Shown piece by piece: positions 11,701 to 23,700 of a DNA stretch of 64,000 bases. How positions within the stretch are numbered: position 1 is the stretch's first letter; each line of letters opens with the position of its first letter. This DNA comes from Theristus sp. LFF4_11 (lineage: Eukaryota; Nematoda; Chromadorea; Monhysterida; Xyalidae): positions 1 to 64,000 of the forward strand of contig JASANC010003348.1 of the NCBI GenBank assembly GCA_030248135.1, given 5' to 3'. Under the pieces are notes generated by a model, which saw nothing but the letters and a program-made list of their open reading frames with translations, was not told the origin of the DNA and did no database searches. The translations under genes and the position numbers were made by a program.

Positions 11701-14700
11701 AACGACGCGATGTGTGAGTGAGGGGGGGGGGCACGTTTCTGTGTGTTTGGTTTGGGGAGGGTGGCTCGGCGGGAAATTCGAAAGGTTTCCAAAATCATTC
11801 CAAAACTCAATGCGTCGAAAGGCGGGCGGACACCGACCGACAATCACCGGTTTGTGAATTCCAACAACATCTGGGGCATTTTTTAGGCTTTTAGGTCGGC
11901 TTTTTGAGGTGGCTGAAAATTCTGGAGCGTTTGGAAACTCAAAATAATAGGTTTTAAAAGACTAACCGGTTTTATTTCACGACTCCCCTGCCTATGCTGA
12001 GCTGATTGCGTGGCTGTAGCGGAATAAAACGTCTCCCTGACCGAAATAGTGGAGCAACTCCAAAAAGCGACCACAAATTCACTGTTTGTGTTCAGGATGC
12101 CGTTCACGCCGCGTCACAGTCCGCCGCGTTCGGCGAAGCGCGACATGTCGCTCGAGGAGCGGGACGCACGCACCATTTTCGTGATGCAACTCTCGCATCG
12201 CACGCGGCCACGAGAGTTGGAGGTTTGAGACTGGGACTGGTTGACCGTTTGAGTTTGGCGTAGTGGTCAATGGATTTGCTGGGTTCGTTTTTTTAACGGT
12301 TCACGTGTGAGTTATCACGGTGCACGTGCTTCTTCCATTATGATCATCACGTGTTGCAATGCAATGGAAAAGCAGTGCAGTCCGGCATGAGATTTAAAAG
12401 TGCTGACTGACCATTTATCACCAGTAGCATCACAAAACTCATTTTCAGCCCAGCTTGATCTGTCCTGTTTGGTTTGTTCTGCATTCACCCGAGCGTTTTT
12501 ATATCGCTATCCTTGTTGTTGTTGTTTTTTATAACCGCAATCCCCCATTGCACAGGAGTTCTTCTCGAGTGTTGGCAAGGTGCGCGACGTGCGCATCATC
12601 ACGGACAGCAAGACGAGACGCTCGAAGGGCATCGCCTATGTGGAGTTCTGGGACGTCGAGGCGGTGCCGCTGGTAGGTGAACACAATGGCGTTCGCTCGG
12701 ACGAAGCGCCAGGACTAAACCAGAACGCCGTCGAGTAGGGCGCCCATCGAGTTTTCTTTGTCATTAAGTGCCTATACACCCCTCGGCGGGGCTCGATCCC
12801 CCGACGCACAGACACAAAAGAGTCTAACGCGCTACCACTCAGGCCACGTGGGTGGTAGATTGCCGCTTCATTCACTAGTCTACGATCGTCCAATCGGCAC
12901 TGCAGCACTTCAACCCTTCCAATCCGTGATTTGATTTGCGATGAGAGCAAACCAATAAAAATTCTTCAAGAAAACGTTTCTTTCTGTATCTGTAAAACGA
13001 TTCTTGCACTGCAGAGAATGCCTGCCTGTGCTTAGTTTCGAAACACTCGTCCATCACGGTGCTTTCTGCTCTTGTTGTATTTGCGTCATATCTGTTTTTT
13101 TCTATTTCGCAGGCGATCGGTCTGAACGGCCAGAAGCTGCTCGGGGCGCCCTTGGTGATTCAGGCGACGCAGGCGGAGCGCAATCGAGCGGCCACGGGCA
13201 CCGTCGGCGGCGTCACCGGCTTTCAGACGGCCACGCCGCAACAAGGCCCGCTGCGGTTGTACATCGGCTCGTTGCACTTCAACATCACCGAGGACATGTT
13301 GCGCGGCATTTTCGAGCCGTTCGGACGGGTGAGCTGGTGGTTTGTGTGCAGGCTGAGCCAGAATTTGCGATCGTTTTATGATCTCTGAAGTCTGGCGATC
13401 GTTTTATGGTCTCTGAACCCTCTGACATCGGAAGAAACGTCAAGTGCCACATTGAGTCGAGTGCTGATATTTTGCCGAACGGGTGAATCGTATTTGGTCT
13501 GGACACGATCTTCCTTCAGTGCTTGTGAATGTGATCGTCCGGTGGAATTTTTGGAAAGTGAACGGAACTGGTTGAACGACAGAACGAAGTTGTGTTGCAT
13601 TGCAACAGATCAGTTAGGGGAGGGTTGTTGTTGTGTCTCGCCTTGTGAGTGTTGTAACTCGTCACCAACTCGGTGTTGCGCCGAGAGCTGCATGACAGTC
13701 ATATGGCTGCTTTTCCTGCGAGCTCTGCGACAAATGGTACGCGTTTAGCGCCGCTGTGATGCGGGGACGCCAGGAGCACCTGCCGGAATGCCACGGAGCT
13801 CAGCTTCCGACGGAGGCACGCACCATCACTCCCCAAATTATTGGGGGAGGGTCGTTAGGTCGGCAGTGAAATCGTGGCGAGAGAGACCGGATGCGGAGAG
13901 TTGCCATTGCACAGCAGCCTGTCGTTCCGTTCGTTGTGTTCATCGACAAAATAAATAAATAAACCATTCCAAAAAAATACAGATTGAATCATTACAACTG
14001 ATGCGTGACGAGTCAGGAGTGTCACGTGGCTATGGATTCGTTACAGTGAGTGATTCGTTTTGACGATTTGCTTTTGGCAAATTTTATTTTAGCTTAAGAA
14101 AAAATATTCTTTAGTTCAAACAACTACCTAAAAATCATGAAAAGAAAAAGCTCCGAATGTGTTACTGCGCCGTACGCAGTCAATATCAGCAAATTGAAAT
14201 TCTACATTGAAGCAGTCGAATTGTACTGCACATTTTTCATACCTGTCGGATCAAAGTGGCGTCATTTTGTCTGTCATAGTCATGCACAGAGCACAGTATG
14301 GTGCTCATCCATTCACGTGGTCGGATCAGTGAAACTGAAAGTCGCGGTTTCCTGTGGATGAACAACCGCGTCTTTCATAGTCCATGACGTCATTTCAGTC
14401 TGACAAGTGCCACAATATGGGCTATTATAAACTAAACCACCAAACCGCAACAAAACAACTATTGAACAATATCCACTAGAACACCAACTGCACCCTGCCT
14501 TCATTTCGCAGTACCGCAGCGCCGAGGACGGCAAGCGCGCGATGGACCAACTGAACGGATTCGAATTGGCCGGTCGACCGATGAAGGTCGGCCACGTGAA
14601 CGAGCCGAACAGCGGCGGGGGCACGGGCGGCGGCGGCGGCGGTGGCGCGCGCAACATGGACGCCGACGAGATGGACAGGGCCGGCGTCGACCTCGGCACC

Positions 14701-16474
14701 GCCGGACGGCTGCAGCTGATGGCGAAACTCGCTGAAGGTGCGTGCACCGTGGTCGCGCGGTGTTGTGTGGTTTTCAGGCTCTTATCTCGCTGGGTTTTTT
14801 TATTGTTGACAATCGTTGTGATTATGGCGAGCCACTGGTGGTTAGTCCGTCATATTCGATTTGCAGATCGTAGACAATCAGTTGATTAACTACTTTTGGG
14901 TTCGCTGATCGGTCTCAACCAACCAACGGTATATCAAATTCAAATGCATGAGTGCACACAATAGGTATATTTCAGAGCTTTTGGTGTTCTTAATCGCATA
15001 TACGTTTCTTTGCACACAACTGTGCCGCTCAACTTTGTGCTCCAGTCTGTATCTAGCAAATATCATCTAAAAATGCGGAAGACGCACATAAAAACTGGAA
15101 GCGGCTTCCCTGTCCACTTGGCGTCGGGAATGTGCATGTTTTCGACGTGCCGCTTTCTCCTTCAGGCACCGGTCTGGCGCTGCCCTCGCAGGCGCAGCAA
15201 GTGCTCTCGCTGACGCACCCGACGCCACAGCAGAACGCGACACCAGCGATCGCAACGCAATGCTTCATGCTCTCAAACATGTTCGACCCGCAGAAGTTCG
15301 TGCAAATTGTTTTGGTGGTTTTTTTGGAAATTGGGACAGCGCGACAAAAGAATGTGCGTGATGGTTTTGGGAGAGAACAAATCAAAGCCTGTGTGACGTA
15401 TGACGATGGCATCGTTTTCCAACAGCTGATAAACGCGTTATTCCGATTTTCAATTTGCAGCTTAGCACAATCTTCGTGCGGTTGGAAGCTTGAATATTTC
15501 ACTCGTTTTGTGTTTCTCATTTGAAGAGATTCCCCACTATCGGTTGAAGAAACCCGACGCTACTCAACTCCCAATGGTTTGGTGTTTTTTTTTGGAAGGA
15601 CGGCTAAGCTGCCCGTTAGCGAAAGCGTTTCACGGGTGTTGGACAGCCTCTCTAAGCCCCGCTCTGTCCTCCTGGGGACACCACCACGTTTTATGTTTGA
15701 TTTGATAATCCTCTGTCCTCTCTCTGTATCAAGTACGTGTCTACACTGACGGCGAATCAGCGAATTCCCGTTTCACCTTTTTCTACACGTGTGTGTTTAT
15801 TTCCTGTTTCACGTGTCTAGCTAACCGCGTGTGTTTTGTTGCGTTCGCAGAGAGACGGAGCCGAACTGGGAGGTTGACATCAGCGACGACGTGATCGAGG
15901 AGTGCAACCGGCACGGCGGCGTGCTGCACGTCTACGTGGACAAGCAGTCGTCCGAGGGCAACGTCTACGTCAAATGTCCCTCCGTCGCGTCCGCCGTCGC
16001 GTCCGTCAATTCGCTGCACGGCCGATGGTTTGCAGGTTGCTGGGAAAGGGTTTTTTCTTGAATGTTGTTATCCGAAACCGAAATGCAGTCGCAATCTAAC
16101 ACTGACACACGCCGCTGCGGTAATATCGCAGGTGTTGTTGGTTGTTTGACTGTGTGCAACATTACTTCGTGTTATAGTCTTTATGGCTGCAGTCTTTAGA
16201 CCAGGACTGTTCGTTTTCGCTTTCGCTTCTGACGAATAACGAACACTCCGCTGTTCAGGTTTTGTTGTTCTCATTGAACTCCCAAACTGTTCTCTTCTCG
16301 CACAAACGAGTCCATTTCGCTGCTCCAATCGCAGGCAAAGTGATCACTGCGAACTACGTGCCCGTCAACAATTACCACCAATTATTCCCGGTCGCCCTGA
16401 AAGCGACCGTGCCGCTGCATCCTGCGTTCACGTCGCAGCCACAGCCGGGTGGACCCGCCGGACAATTGTTCTGA
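8766..16474 (+). CDS. RBM39: RBM39/CAPER-like RNA-binding splicing factor
   Basis: A nuclear splicing factor and coactivator of the U2AF65-related CAPER family. The exons are 8766-8828, 9011-9108, 10660-10716, 10818-10847, 11516-11713, 12096-12222, 12556-12672, 13113-13328, 13983-14045, 14512-14737, 15166-15295, 15851-16035 and 16335-16474. All junctions are GT-AG and in phase, giving 549 residues against about 530 in the human protein. The acidic start (MAGDDDVDEMLEQAF) resembles the family N-terminus. An RS-rich stretch spans about residues 54-148. RRM1 starts near 175 (ERDARTIFVMQL) and RRM2 near 277 (LRLYIGSLHFNITEDML). The linker has GRPMKVGHV and DLGTAGRLQLMA. The C-terminal UHM-type RRM3 lies near 430-515 (CFMLSNMFDP, DDVIEECNRHGG, GNVYVKCPS, LHGRWFAG). 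A Gly run near residues 360-375 is specific to this copy. Several introns carry mobile elements. Identification is secure; the two smallest RS exons are the least certain part. Confidence 0.95.
9483..9500 (+). other. Candidate RS microexon of the RBM39 gene
   Basis: Eighteen bases lie between a CCACAG acceptor and a GTAGGT donor. They start and end in the same phase (2) as the neighbouring exons at 9108 and 10660. Inclusion would add Arg-Ser-Arg-Ser-Cys-Ala before a Gly codon, extending the RS region. This rests only on splice-site fit and phase. Confidence 0.25.
11169..11445 (+). mobile_element. Tc1/mariner-like MITE, copy 1
   Basis: The ends are CAGTATGGCCGAATAAA on the left and TTCGGTCATTCCGTA on the right. 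The interior CAAATTTCGCGCGCTCCTTG block is shared with copies at 22064, 43806, 60565 and 61894. It lies in an RBM39 intron. Confidence 0.75.
12738..12855 (-). mobile_element. tRNA-derived SINE, copy 1
   Basis: On the minus strand the repeat reads as a tRNA-like head, with an A-box-like segment (TGGCCTGAGTGGTAGCGCG) and a B-box-like segment (GGATCGAGCCCCG). A tRNA-unrelated tail follows, including AACTCGATGGGCGCCC. The same head plus tail recurs at 50619-50727. It lies in an RBM39 intron. Confidence 0.7.
13699..13869 (+). other. Zinc-finger-like frame in an RBM39 intron
   Basis: After an AG at 13697-13698 a 56-codon frame runs to a TGA at 13867. It contains Cys-x2-Cys, then Lys-Trp-Tyr, then His-x3-Cys (CELCDKWYAF and QEHLPEC), a plausible C2HC finger. 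It sits between the RBM39 exons ending at 13328 and starting at 13983, in a GC-richer stretch that ends in an A-rich AAATAAATAAATAAA tail. It could be a stop-containing alternative exon or a fragment of a retrotransposon. Evidence is weak. Confidence 0.25.
15057..15115 (+). mobile_element. Solo end of the CTAAAAATGCGGGAG element family
   Basis: ATCTAAAAATGCGGAAGACG is a diverged copy of the terminal repeat of the element at 39089-40317. It lies in an RBM39 intron. Only one end is visible. Confidence 0.4.
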
Positions 16475-17775
16475 AATTGATGTTCTGTCTGTTTTTTGGA
16501 AAAATTGCGATGAATTTGATAAAATCGATCGAGCGATTTGGATGACTTTTCGAGCGGTTGATTTCATTTTAGTGATTGTGGTTATTTGTAGAGGCTGTTG
16601 TTGTTGTTGTTGTTGTTGTTGTTGGTTGTTTGCTTGTTTGTTTGTTTTTTTGGTGCAAACGTTTCTGTTCAGGCTAGTAGATTCCTATGTCTGTGTTGAC
16701 TGGTTCGTTTGATTTGGCTTCGGTTAAACTACCCAATCAGCACTGGTTTTTCGGGAATTGCACCGAGATTCATCCAGGAACTTTGCACGGATTGAAATTG
16801 GTTTTCAGAATGGATTCTGTGTGTATTTTTTGCTATTAGTGTATGCCACCATTGAATTTTTCGGATTTTGGAAGATTTTTTGAAGTCGCAGCCGTACAGT
16901 CGAACTTAATTTGCTTGTGCATTCTGCTGATTGGCTCTTTTTCGCACACGTCATGCTCGTGAAAGAAAGTAAATTTTTTGACTAAAAGGCACAGGCCCGT
17001 GCGTGATTTCAGCTTGACTGACTGTTGGCTGTTCATTTTTTACTCAAATGGTTTTTTTGAATTATTTTGTAACCTGATGTTGTTTTGAAAGAATTTTCGA
17101 CAACAACCACATCCTGTGCTGTTTGTTATATTGTTTTTCAATTCTTTCTTCTGATTTGTTGGTTCCTAAATTTTCAGTATAACTCTGTTCAAATCAAAAA
17201 ATCTGGAACGACTGTTTTGTTGTAAAAAATTGTTTGTGTTCTATCTTCCGTTCACAGTCACGTCTTTATGGGTGTTAGAAATTATTATTGCCTGTTAATA
17301 TTTCTGGTGTCGAAAAAAACAACGACAATACAATGTTACATCACGTTCGTGGATAATAAAGAAAAAAACATGTCTCTGTAAAAAACATTGGAAACAGGGG
17401 TGGTCTCGCCGCGTTTGCACGATTTCTGGTCGGGATCGGCTCAAGCTAGCGGCATTCATAAAACACTATTTAATGACGCGTAGCTGTGTTAAAACATAGC
17501 TACGCGGTCACTAAATATGGTTTCATGAATGCACCTTTATTGCAATGAAGATCATTAAATCCCTCTGAATAAAAAAATGAAGTTTCATTTGTTCTAGCAA
17601 ACCGTGCTTTCTGCTGTGCCCTGCCAGCACATTTCAGGCATCACATCTATCGCACAGTGAAACGGCTGCGTCAGTATTGATTTTTAGCTTTGGCGGTTTT
17701 TGTGCGGGACATTGGTCTGGGCAGGTGCCAGTCAAATTGGCATTGCACTGCCAGATGGGGCCAGACAACCGTACC
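16475..17775. other. RBM39 3' region and spacer
   Basis: No gene is visible. A (TGT)n microsatellite lies near 16599-16650. AATAAA-type motifs occur near 17355 and 17571 and could serve polyadenylation. At 17449-17535 an imperfect palindrome (GGCATTCATAAAACACTATT opposed by a near-inverse ending at TTCATGAATGC) looks like a very short fold-back element. Confidence 0.5.
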
Positions 17776-17806
17776 TATAAAAGTGGTTTCACAGTTGCGT
17801 TCAGTC
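17776..17806 (+). promoter_or_regulatory. TATA plus initiator core promoter
   Basis: TATAAAA at 17776-17782 is followed by TTCAGTCT, a TCAGT-type initiator, about 27 bp downstream. This spacing is normal for RNA polymerase II core promoters. It lies about 165 bp before the ATG of the five-exon gene starting at 17968. Confidence 0.5.
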
Positions 17807-17967
17807 TAATTACCAAAGTGACAGAACACACTGAAAGCTAATGGTTAAAAACGTGTAGACTTTTTGGGGTTTTTTAAAACTAGCCTCTCTTTGTTGTTGT
17901 TATTCTTCATGTTTAGACTACAGAAAGTTCGATTTATAGTTTTCAGTCTTCCACCGACGAAAAAAAA

Positions 17968-19834
17968 ATGCCGACTAGCAAGAAATCACGCAAATCGCGT
18001 AGTAAAAGTAAGGGCAAACATAAACGCCAGCATCGGCACAACAGGCACCACCACAAAGACACAATCGACAACAGTGAGTACCACAATCAGAAGATCCGGC
18101 CCCGCTCGATTGATGGACGCCGATTACAGGATGGCACGCCGAACCCGGAGATTCAGTCGGAGGTGCCAGTAAAACGACTTTATGCTGTGTCCCGTTTTTT
18201 TTTGTCGTTTGCAGTTGTTTCCATTCGAATGGTGTCCATTCCATTCGAGAAAAACTGAGTAATGTAATGTAAAACACCACTACTGCGCTGATGTGAAGGC
18301 TTGGTCGATGCTTGTAATGTGTTCGTACGTTAGAACGCGTCTTTTACTGCAGATGCTGCGCGCAATTGGCGAAGACCACAAACGGGCTGTGGAAGAGGAC
18401 GAGGAATACATGCAGGAAATACAACGATACAGCGTCAGTCATGCGACGTCGGTCAGTTCGGTTTAGTTATGTAGTTGGGTAAAAGGGTGAACCGGTCAAA
18501 TGGGTGCAACGGTTACATCGAGCGAAATGGGTAAAAATAGCGGGTACACAAGTGAATACACGGGTGTATGGTGGACAGACCGGGTAAATGGGTAAAACGG
18601 GTGAATTACAGACTAAATTTTAAAATAGGAACCATTTAAAATCTGAGTTGTGGAGACCCTGTCTTATGAAGTTTTTCTCTCACTGCAGTCACAAGATCTT
18701 TTGTTTTTTTGCCCCCGCCTTTTAAAATCATTGGATGAGCAATTTTTGAATTGTAGGCTTCCGATTCTGATGCGTCTGAAGATGAAGATGAAAATCTGAA
18801 AGGATGCTGGAGACGTTTCACCGCAGGTAAACAGAACAGATTACTTGGGTTGACTTGTGTTCCCAAGTCAGTCGTGCTGATTAGCCGCTTTGTCTTGCAG
18901 CTAAACCAACTAGCTTGTAACATAGCAAACATGCAAGGTTTGTTCTTTTTTGGCGGTCAAATTGTGTTTAGTTCATCGGATCAACGGCTCAATCTGAGCA
19001 ACGCTGGCACTGTGTGGGCGGGCGCCAATAAGTTTTTTCAGTTTTCGTCTCTCAGCTTTATTCCATGAGTGACTTCCAGCGTTCAAACGATCAAAACGGA
19101 ACAACAACCGCAATCGCACACCACCGGAGCTGCGGACGGAGCAGACCACGACCAACAGCACCATGGAGAGAAGCGCCACGAAACACGACCGCCCGGACGT
19201 GGCCGTCAACTACAGCAATCCGTATTTGCACGTTCGCAGACGCCTGAACACGGGCAACCAGAAGCGGCTGGAGCGGCTGTTTGTGCGCGTTGAGTGAGTG
19301 TAGACGGAGCAATATGACCGGTCACTTGACGATTTGGCCACCGTCGACACACTATATCAGACCCGTGCATATGGTGTGCGATGGCATATGATTCATATTG
19401 AACATGTGCCGTGCCATAGCCAACGTTTTCAACCTGGAGTAACGTTGTGATGGGCTCACGGAAAAGCGCGCCAGTTTCGCGCATCGCGCTACTGTGCATG
19501 TTTCATCGTTGCTGTATTTGGTCTGTGCAGCGTACGAAGAACACGGCCGAGCAGGCTCCGCTCAATTGTTTTTAGACGGATGTTTGTGTTGATTAAATTG
19601 AGAACTGGGCAGCTTCGAAACACCGGAACTGGCATAGTAGTGCTCGTGTTTCTGCTGCTTAACTTTAACGTTTCTAAAACATATAGGTATGTTTTATGAT
19701 GCGTTTCTTTGCATACCGCATGCCTATTATATTTCAGTCACCGCGACCACGTTGCCAATGAATTTCGGAATGCGGCACATGAACGCACGGAAGTTGGTGT
19801 GCTACATCAAGATGAGCAGGACTTTATGGTTTGA
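17968..19834 (+). CDS. Unrecognised basic/acidic protein, five exons
   Basis: Not recognised. The exons are 17968-18162, 18353-18451, 18757-18826, 19080-19293 and 19738-19834. Every junction is GT-AG and in phase, giving 224 residues. The first ~30 residues are very basic and His-rich (KSRKSRSKSKGKHKR, then HRHNRHHHK). A middle helix-prone part (AVEEDEEYMQEIQRY) leads to an acidic cluster (SDSDASEDEDE), then CWRRFTAAFKRSKR. There is no signal peptide, membrane segment or known domain that I can see. Consistent phases across four introns argue that it is real. The charge pattern would suit a nuclear or nucleic-acid-associated protein, but that is a guess. Intron 2 carries a GGGTAAA minisatellite. 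A TATA/initiator lies just upstream. Confidence 0.65.
18478..18606 (+). repeat. Degenerate GGGTAAA minisatellite
   Basis: About a dozen variants of GGGTAAAA, GGGTGAA and GGGTACA are strung together inside intron 2 of the gene at 17968. They are not telomeric repeats. Confidence 0.6.
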
Positions 19835-20722
19835 GCAAACTCCGATGACAAAACAAAGAAAAACTTGAATCTAACACGTTCAATACCAAATTGTTGGTTG
19901 CACTGAAGACCCGTCGAAACATTGGTTGTTCAGACCGTTTGCACACAACTTAGCCGTTTGACTGAAACCTGAGTGAGAGTGGGAATGCGGGCAGCCAATT
20001 ACGGCCATTGCTCAATGTTTATATTGTGCTGATGCATGAATTGTGCAAGTATGATAAGCATAACAAACGGTGATTTGTTCTTGTAAAGTTTCAGCAATTT
20101 TTGCCAAAAATTGGTGTTTTCAATTTCTTTGTTGTGAATTGTTATCTTGTTGTTCTTATTGTATTGATAGCGTATCTTTCTGCTTAGTGAAAAAATCCTC
20201 CGTTTAATATAAGAAAACATATGTCTTATCTGAACGACAGTTTTTTATAATCACCAGCAAACTTTACAAAATGTAGCTCCAAAGAAGTAAAATAAATGAA
20301 GATACATTCATACGGATCGTCAATCATGAGTAATGTGAACAAAACGCACGGAAAAAAGTGACAATGTTGACTGCGATTTGTTTCATTCACTGCAGTATTC
20401 TCGGCGTGGGTGTGTGCGTCTATCCTATCCGCTGTACATTCTCGCTACAGTTACAAACCTGTTCCATTCTAATTCGATACAAACAAATTCTAATATACAG
20501 CATGTCCGTTTAAACCTGTCACCTTTTTTCGCAGTCCACAGAGCTCGCGAAAGAAGAAGGAACGATATGGAAGTCGCAAGAAAACATACATTTAGCGCAC
20601 GAATGGGCTGTTCGCATCCAGTTGCATTCGCTCTTCTTACTGTAACTGAAATACTCGCATATGCTCTGTATTCTTCAAAAAAATGACAGATTTAAACAAG
20701 CCTACTGTACCACGGGCCGTTT
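19835..20722. other. Tail-to-tail spacer
   Basis: Spacer between the plus-strand gene ending at 19834 and array gene E ending at 20723. It is AT-rich, with an AATAAA near 20291. I see no gene in it. Confidence 0.5.
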
Positions 20723-23700
20723 TCATCCAGCACGTCCATTTGTCTTGTGATAACAACAGTACGCGAGCGTCTCCGTCTGATGGCACGTGGACACGTGCGG
20801 TGGACAGAACTCGTGCTCGCATTTCGCGCCAATCAGCGTTTTTGAAAGGTCGTCATCAAGACGGATGGTCACCGGGCGGCCGCCGGGACAATTCGGCCGG
20901 TACACTTTGCGGTAGAGCTCTGCAGGCACACGCGCACATTTTATTGTCAATATTTTTTTGACCCTGCGACTCAATGGGTTTGCCTGCAGACGTGACAGGA
21001 AACTACACACTTTTAATATGGCAATTCAAAATCGCTCCATTAGGTGACTCGGCCCTGTTTAGGAGACTCGGATCACTTAGCCGATTTTGAATTCCAGCGT
21101 CACGCATGAAACTGTGCGCATATCTATGCGCGCATTGAGTTTCAGGACGAAAGTGAAAAATCCAGATTTTCGAAATGTTGTTCGAAAACAGCGCCAGCCA
21201 TTTTCGTTCATTTCCACCCCCAAACCTTGTTGCCGTGCGTCGCAGCAGACCGAAAAGAACGCCCCACGGGTGCACACGGTGTCGCGCGGGCATTTCTGCC
21301 GACCCGGCCCACTGCAGACGATCACGCGGCCTCGCTCGTCTTGCGCCGCTTCGCTATCACCCGAACACGTTGGTGCGTCCTCTGAGAACGAATACACGCT
21401 GACTTTGAAGCGCGAGAAAGCTCGTTCACGCACGTCGATTACTGCGTCTGCACAGTCTGCATATGTTTGCTTTTCTTCACTAAAAAATACGACCATGATT
21501 GTGTCCGTTATATCCATCGTTAGTGTTCCCTTTTTCAAACAAGAATACCCGAATAAAATGCGGCTCACTTGGCATCAAGCACAAAAAGTGCCACTGCATA
21601 GGATTACGGCAGTAGTTGACACTGTACTACTGTATTTTAAAACAAATCCCTTATGTCTGTTCTTCGCCAACCCCCATGCCACCGACTTGGCATGCACGTC
21701 TCCGAGCACTCGTGATACGTCCGATACGCGTTCGTTTGATGTTCGCTCTCGTACTCGCAGCGGCTCGCTCTTATCGCGAGACAATCGTAATGCTTCGGAT
21801 GGTGATACCACAACAGGTCACCATCGGTGTCGTTTGCATTCAATGTTGTCGTGATGTTCGTTGCGATCGCCATCTTCGCAGTGTCGTTGTTCTTCGTGCA
21901 CTCCGGCATTTGCTCCAGTTTACAGCCGCTTGGCACCGTGCCGCGGATCGGAACGAGGGGAACTTCCGGCATCGGCGTTGCTCTCGCTGAATGAAAATCG
22001 TTATGGGAATATGCGAAAACACCATGATTTTGAACGAAATCGCACGCTCGCTCTGCGCGGTCATACAGGATGGTCGAATAAATAAGGCAGTCCTTGTATT
22101 CTACATCAAGGCGGAATCAATCGCAGACTAGGAGTTGTCTTTTTCAAAAATGCCAAGATAATTCCCAATCGTGTGTGCAAGTGAAAAAGAATAAACAGCA
22201 GAGCACGAAGAATCAATTTGTTTAAAAAGACACGTTTAACAAGACAAATTTTACAGACAATTGGGCAATTGGGTTTCTGAACGTCTTTTTTCTTTCATTC
22301 AAATTTCGCGCGCTCCTTGCATCCTGAAAAAAGCTGCCATGTTTAATCGGCCATTCCGTACAATTGATGAGCAAAAGGGGAACCTTTGATTTCTCGAACA
22401 CATTCGCCACCCTCACTGTCGACGTGCGTGTGCTTCGAAGAAACAAAAACCACACGTTAGGTAAAAAAGTAAGAGCAACACACAGGCACTGTTTCGAAAT
22501 TCACACGACGCAAAATATGACTGCAAACCTCCGCATAACTGGCAGCTTTTTCGGCAAAGCTTCGAAAACTCCACGTCTTGGCAGACGTTTTCGCCGAACG
22601 CTGCAATTCGGACGCACATCGCCGGTTCCGAGTCGACGCACGACGACTGCTGAAACGTTTTTATTTGATTTTCACTCTTCGCTCGATCGGTACAGTTTTC
22701 CTCACTCAAATCTCACACATGTACGTTGTTTTTTTTTATTTCCAGAGTTCCAATTCCAGTTCCAGAGTCCATTTTCCAGCAGTAGTGTAAATCGACATTA
22801 CATGGTGACCAACGATTTACAGAACTTTCCAGCGGGTAGCTTTTACGGGCGGGTCTTTAAAACAGGCAGTGCGCGGGGTCCTTTTCCGTGACGCACTTTT
22901 GTCACTTGGACCTTATTTCCCACGCGGACCTTTCGCACGCGCGAGTGTTTCTTGCGGTTGCTCTTTCCTGGGCGGACCTGTCCCGCACACGAACCCTTTC
23001 CCGCGACGGTCCATGCGGACAGTTTTACAAACACTTGCACATGATGTTGAACACACAAACAGCAATGGTTATTCTGCGCGAACACGTTGCTTATTGTTGT
23101 TTTCTTCTTTTCAAACGAACCATTTCTCCTTTCGGCGCGTCCCGCAACCCTCCCGGCACTATTGATTTTCTCGGTTTCTCGACTAGTTTATCCTTTTGTA
23201 ACAAGTCGTCAATCCGCTCTGCCACTTTCGCTCTGTCAGTCGTCCAAAGGCGTTTTTTTGATTCCGTCAATTGCTGGAACCATGCGCGTTCGCAGCAGAA
23301 TTGATACTGTACCACTCGATTGGGAAATTGCCGGCGCTGCTGTGTCACAACGTGAACGCCACGGAGATTGGTGACATTTACGGCGCCATCATGCCATGTC
23401 GGTGGATACCTTTTTGCATGAAAACAAGTCAACGGTTTATTTAGGACTGTTTGGCATTCGGGATCCGCTGAAAACACACGAACTATATTTTCTGTTCGTA
23501 AACCTATGAGCAGAAATAATGCAAAACGAGGGTTTCTAACGTACGTCGCTACAGTTAACGTTTTTAAAACCGTCAATGGTTGTCACGACAATTTATTCGT
23601 GTCACGCCTTTCGCAAGCAGCAATTTCAATTTTGAACGGACGTTATTTTTTTTGTTTTTTGACTTCAACACACTCACTTTGTTCCTTGGCACCACCTCGG

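Noticed and set aside
12738..12855. A functional tRNA gene on the minus strand
   Set aside because: The anticodon stem-loop is degenerate and the same tail follows a second copy at 50619-50727, so a SINE fits better.
18478..18606. Telomere-like GGGTAAA repeats
   Set aside because: Units are variable and do not match TTAGGC or TTAGGG; they sit within an intron.
21087..21854. 255-codon plus-strand open frame
   Set aside because: It runs antisense across the Kunitz-like and lustrin-like exons of gene E. Cysteine patterns and splice sites support only the minus strand.
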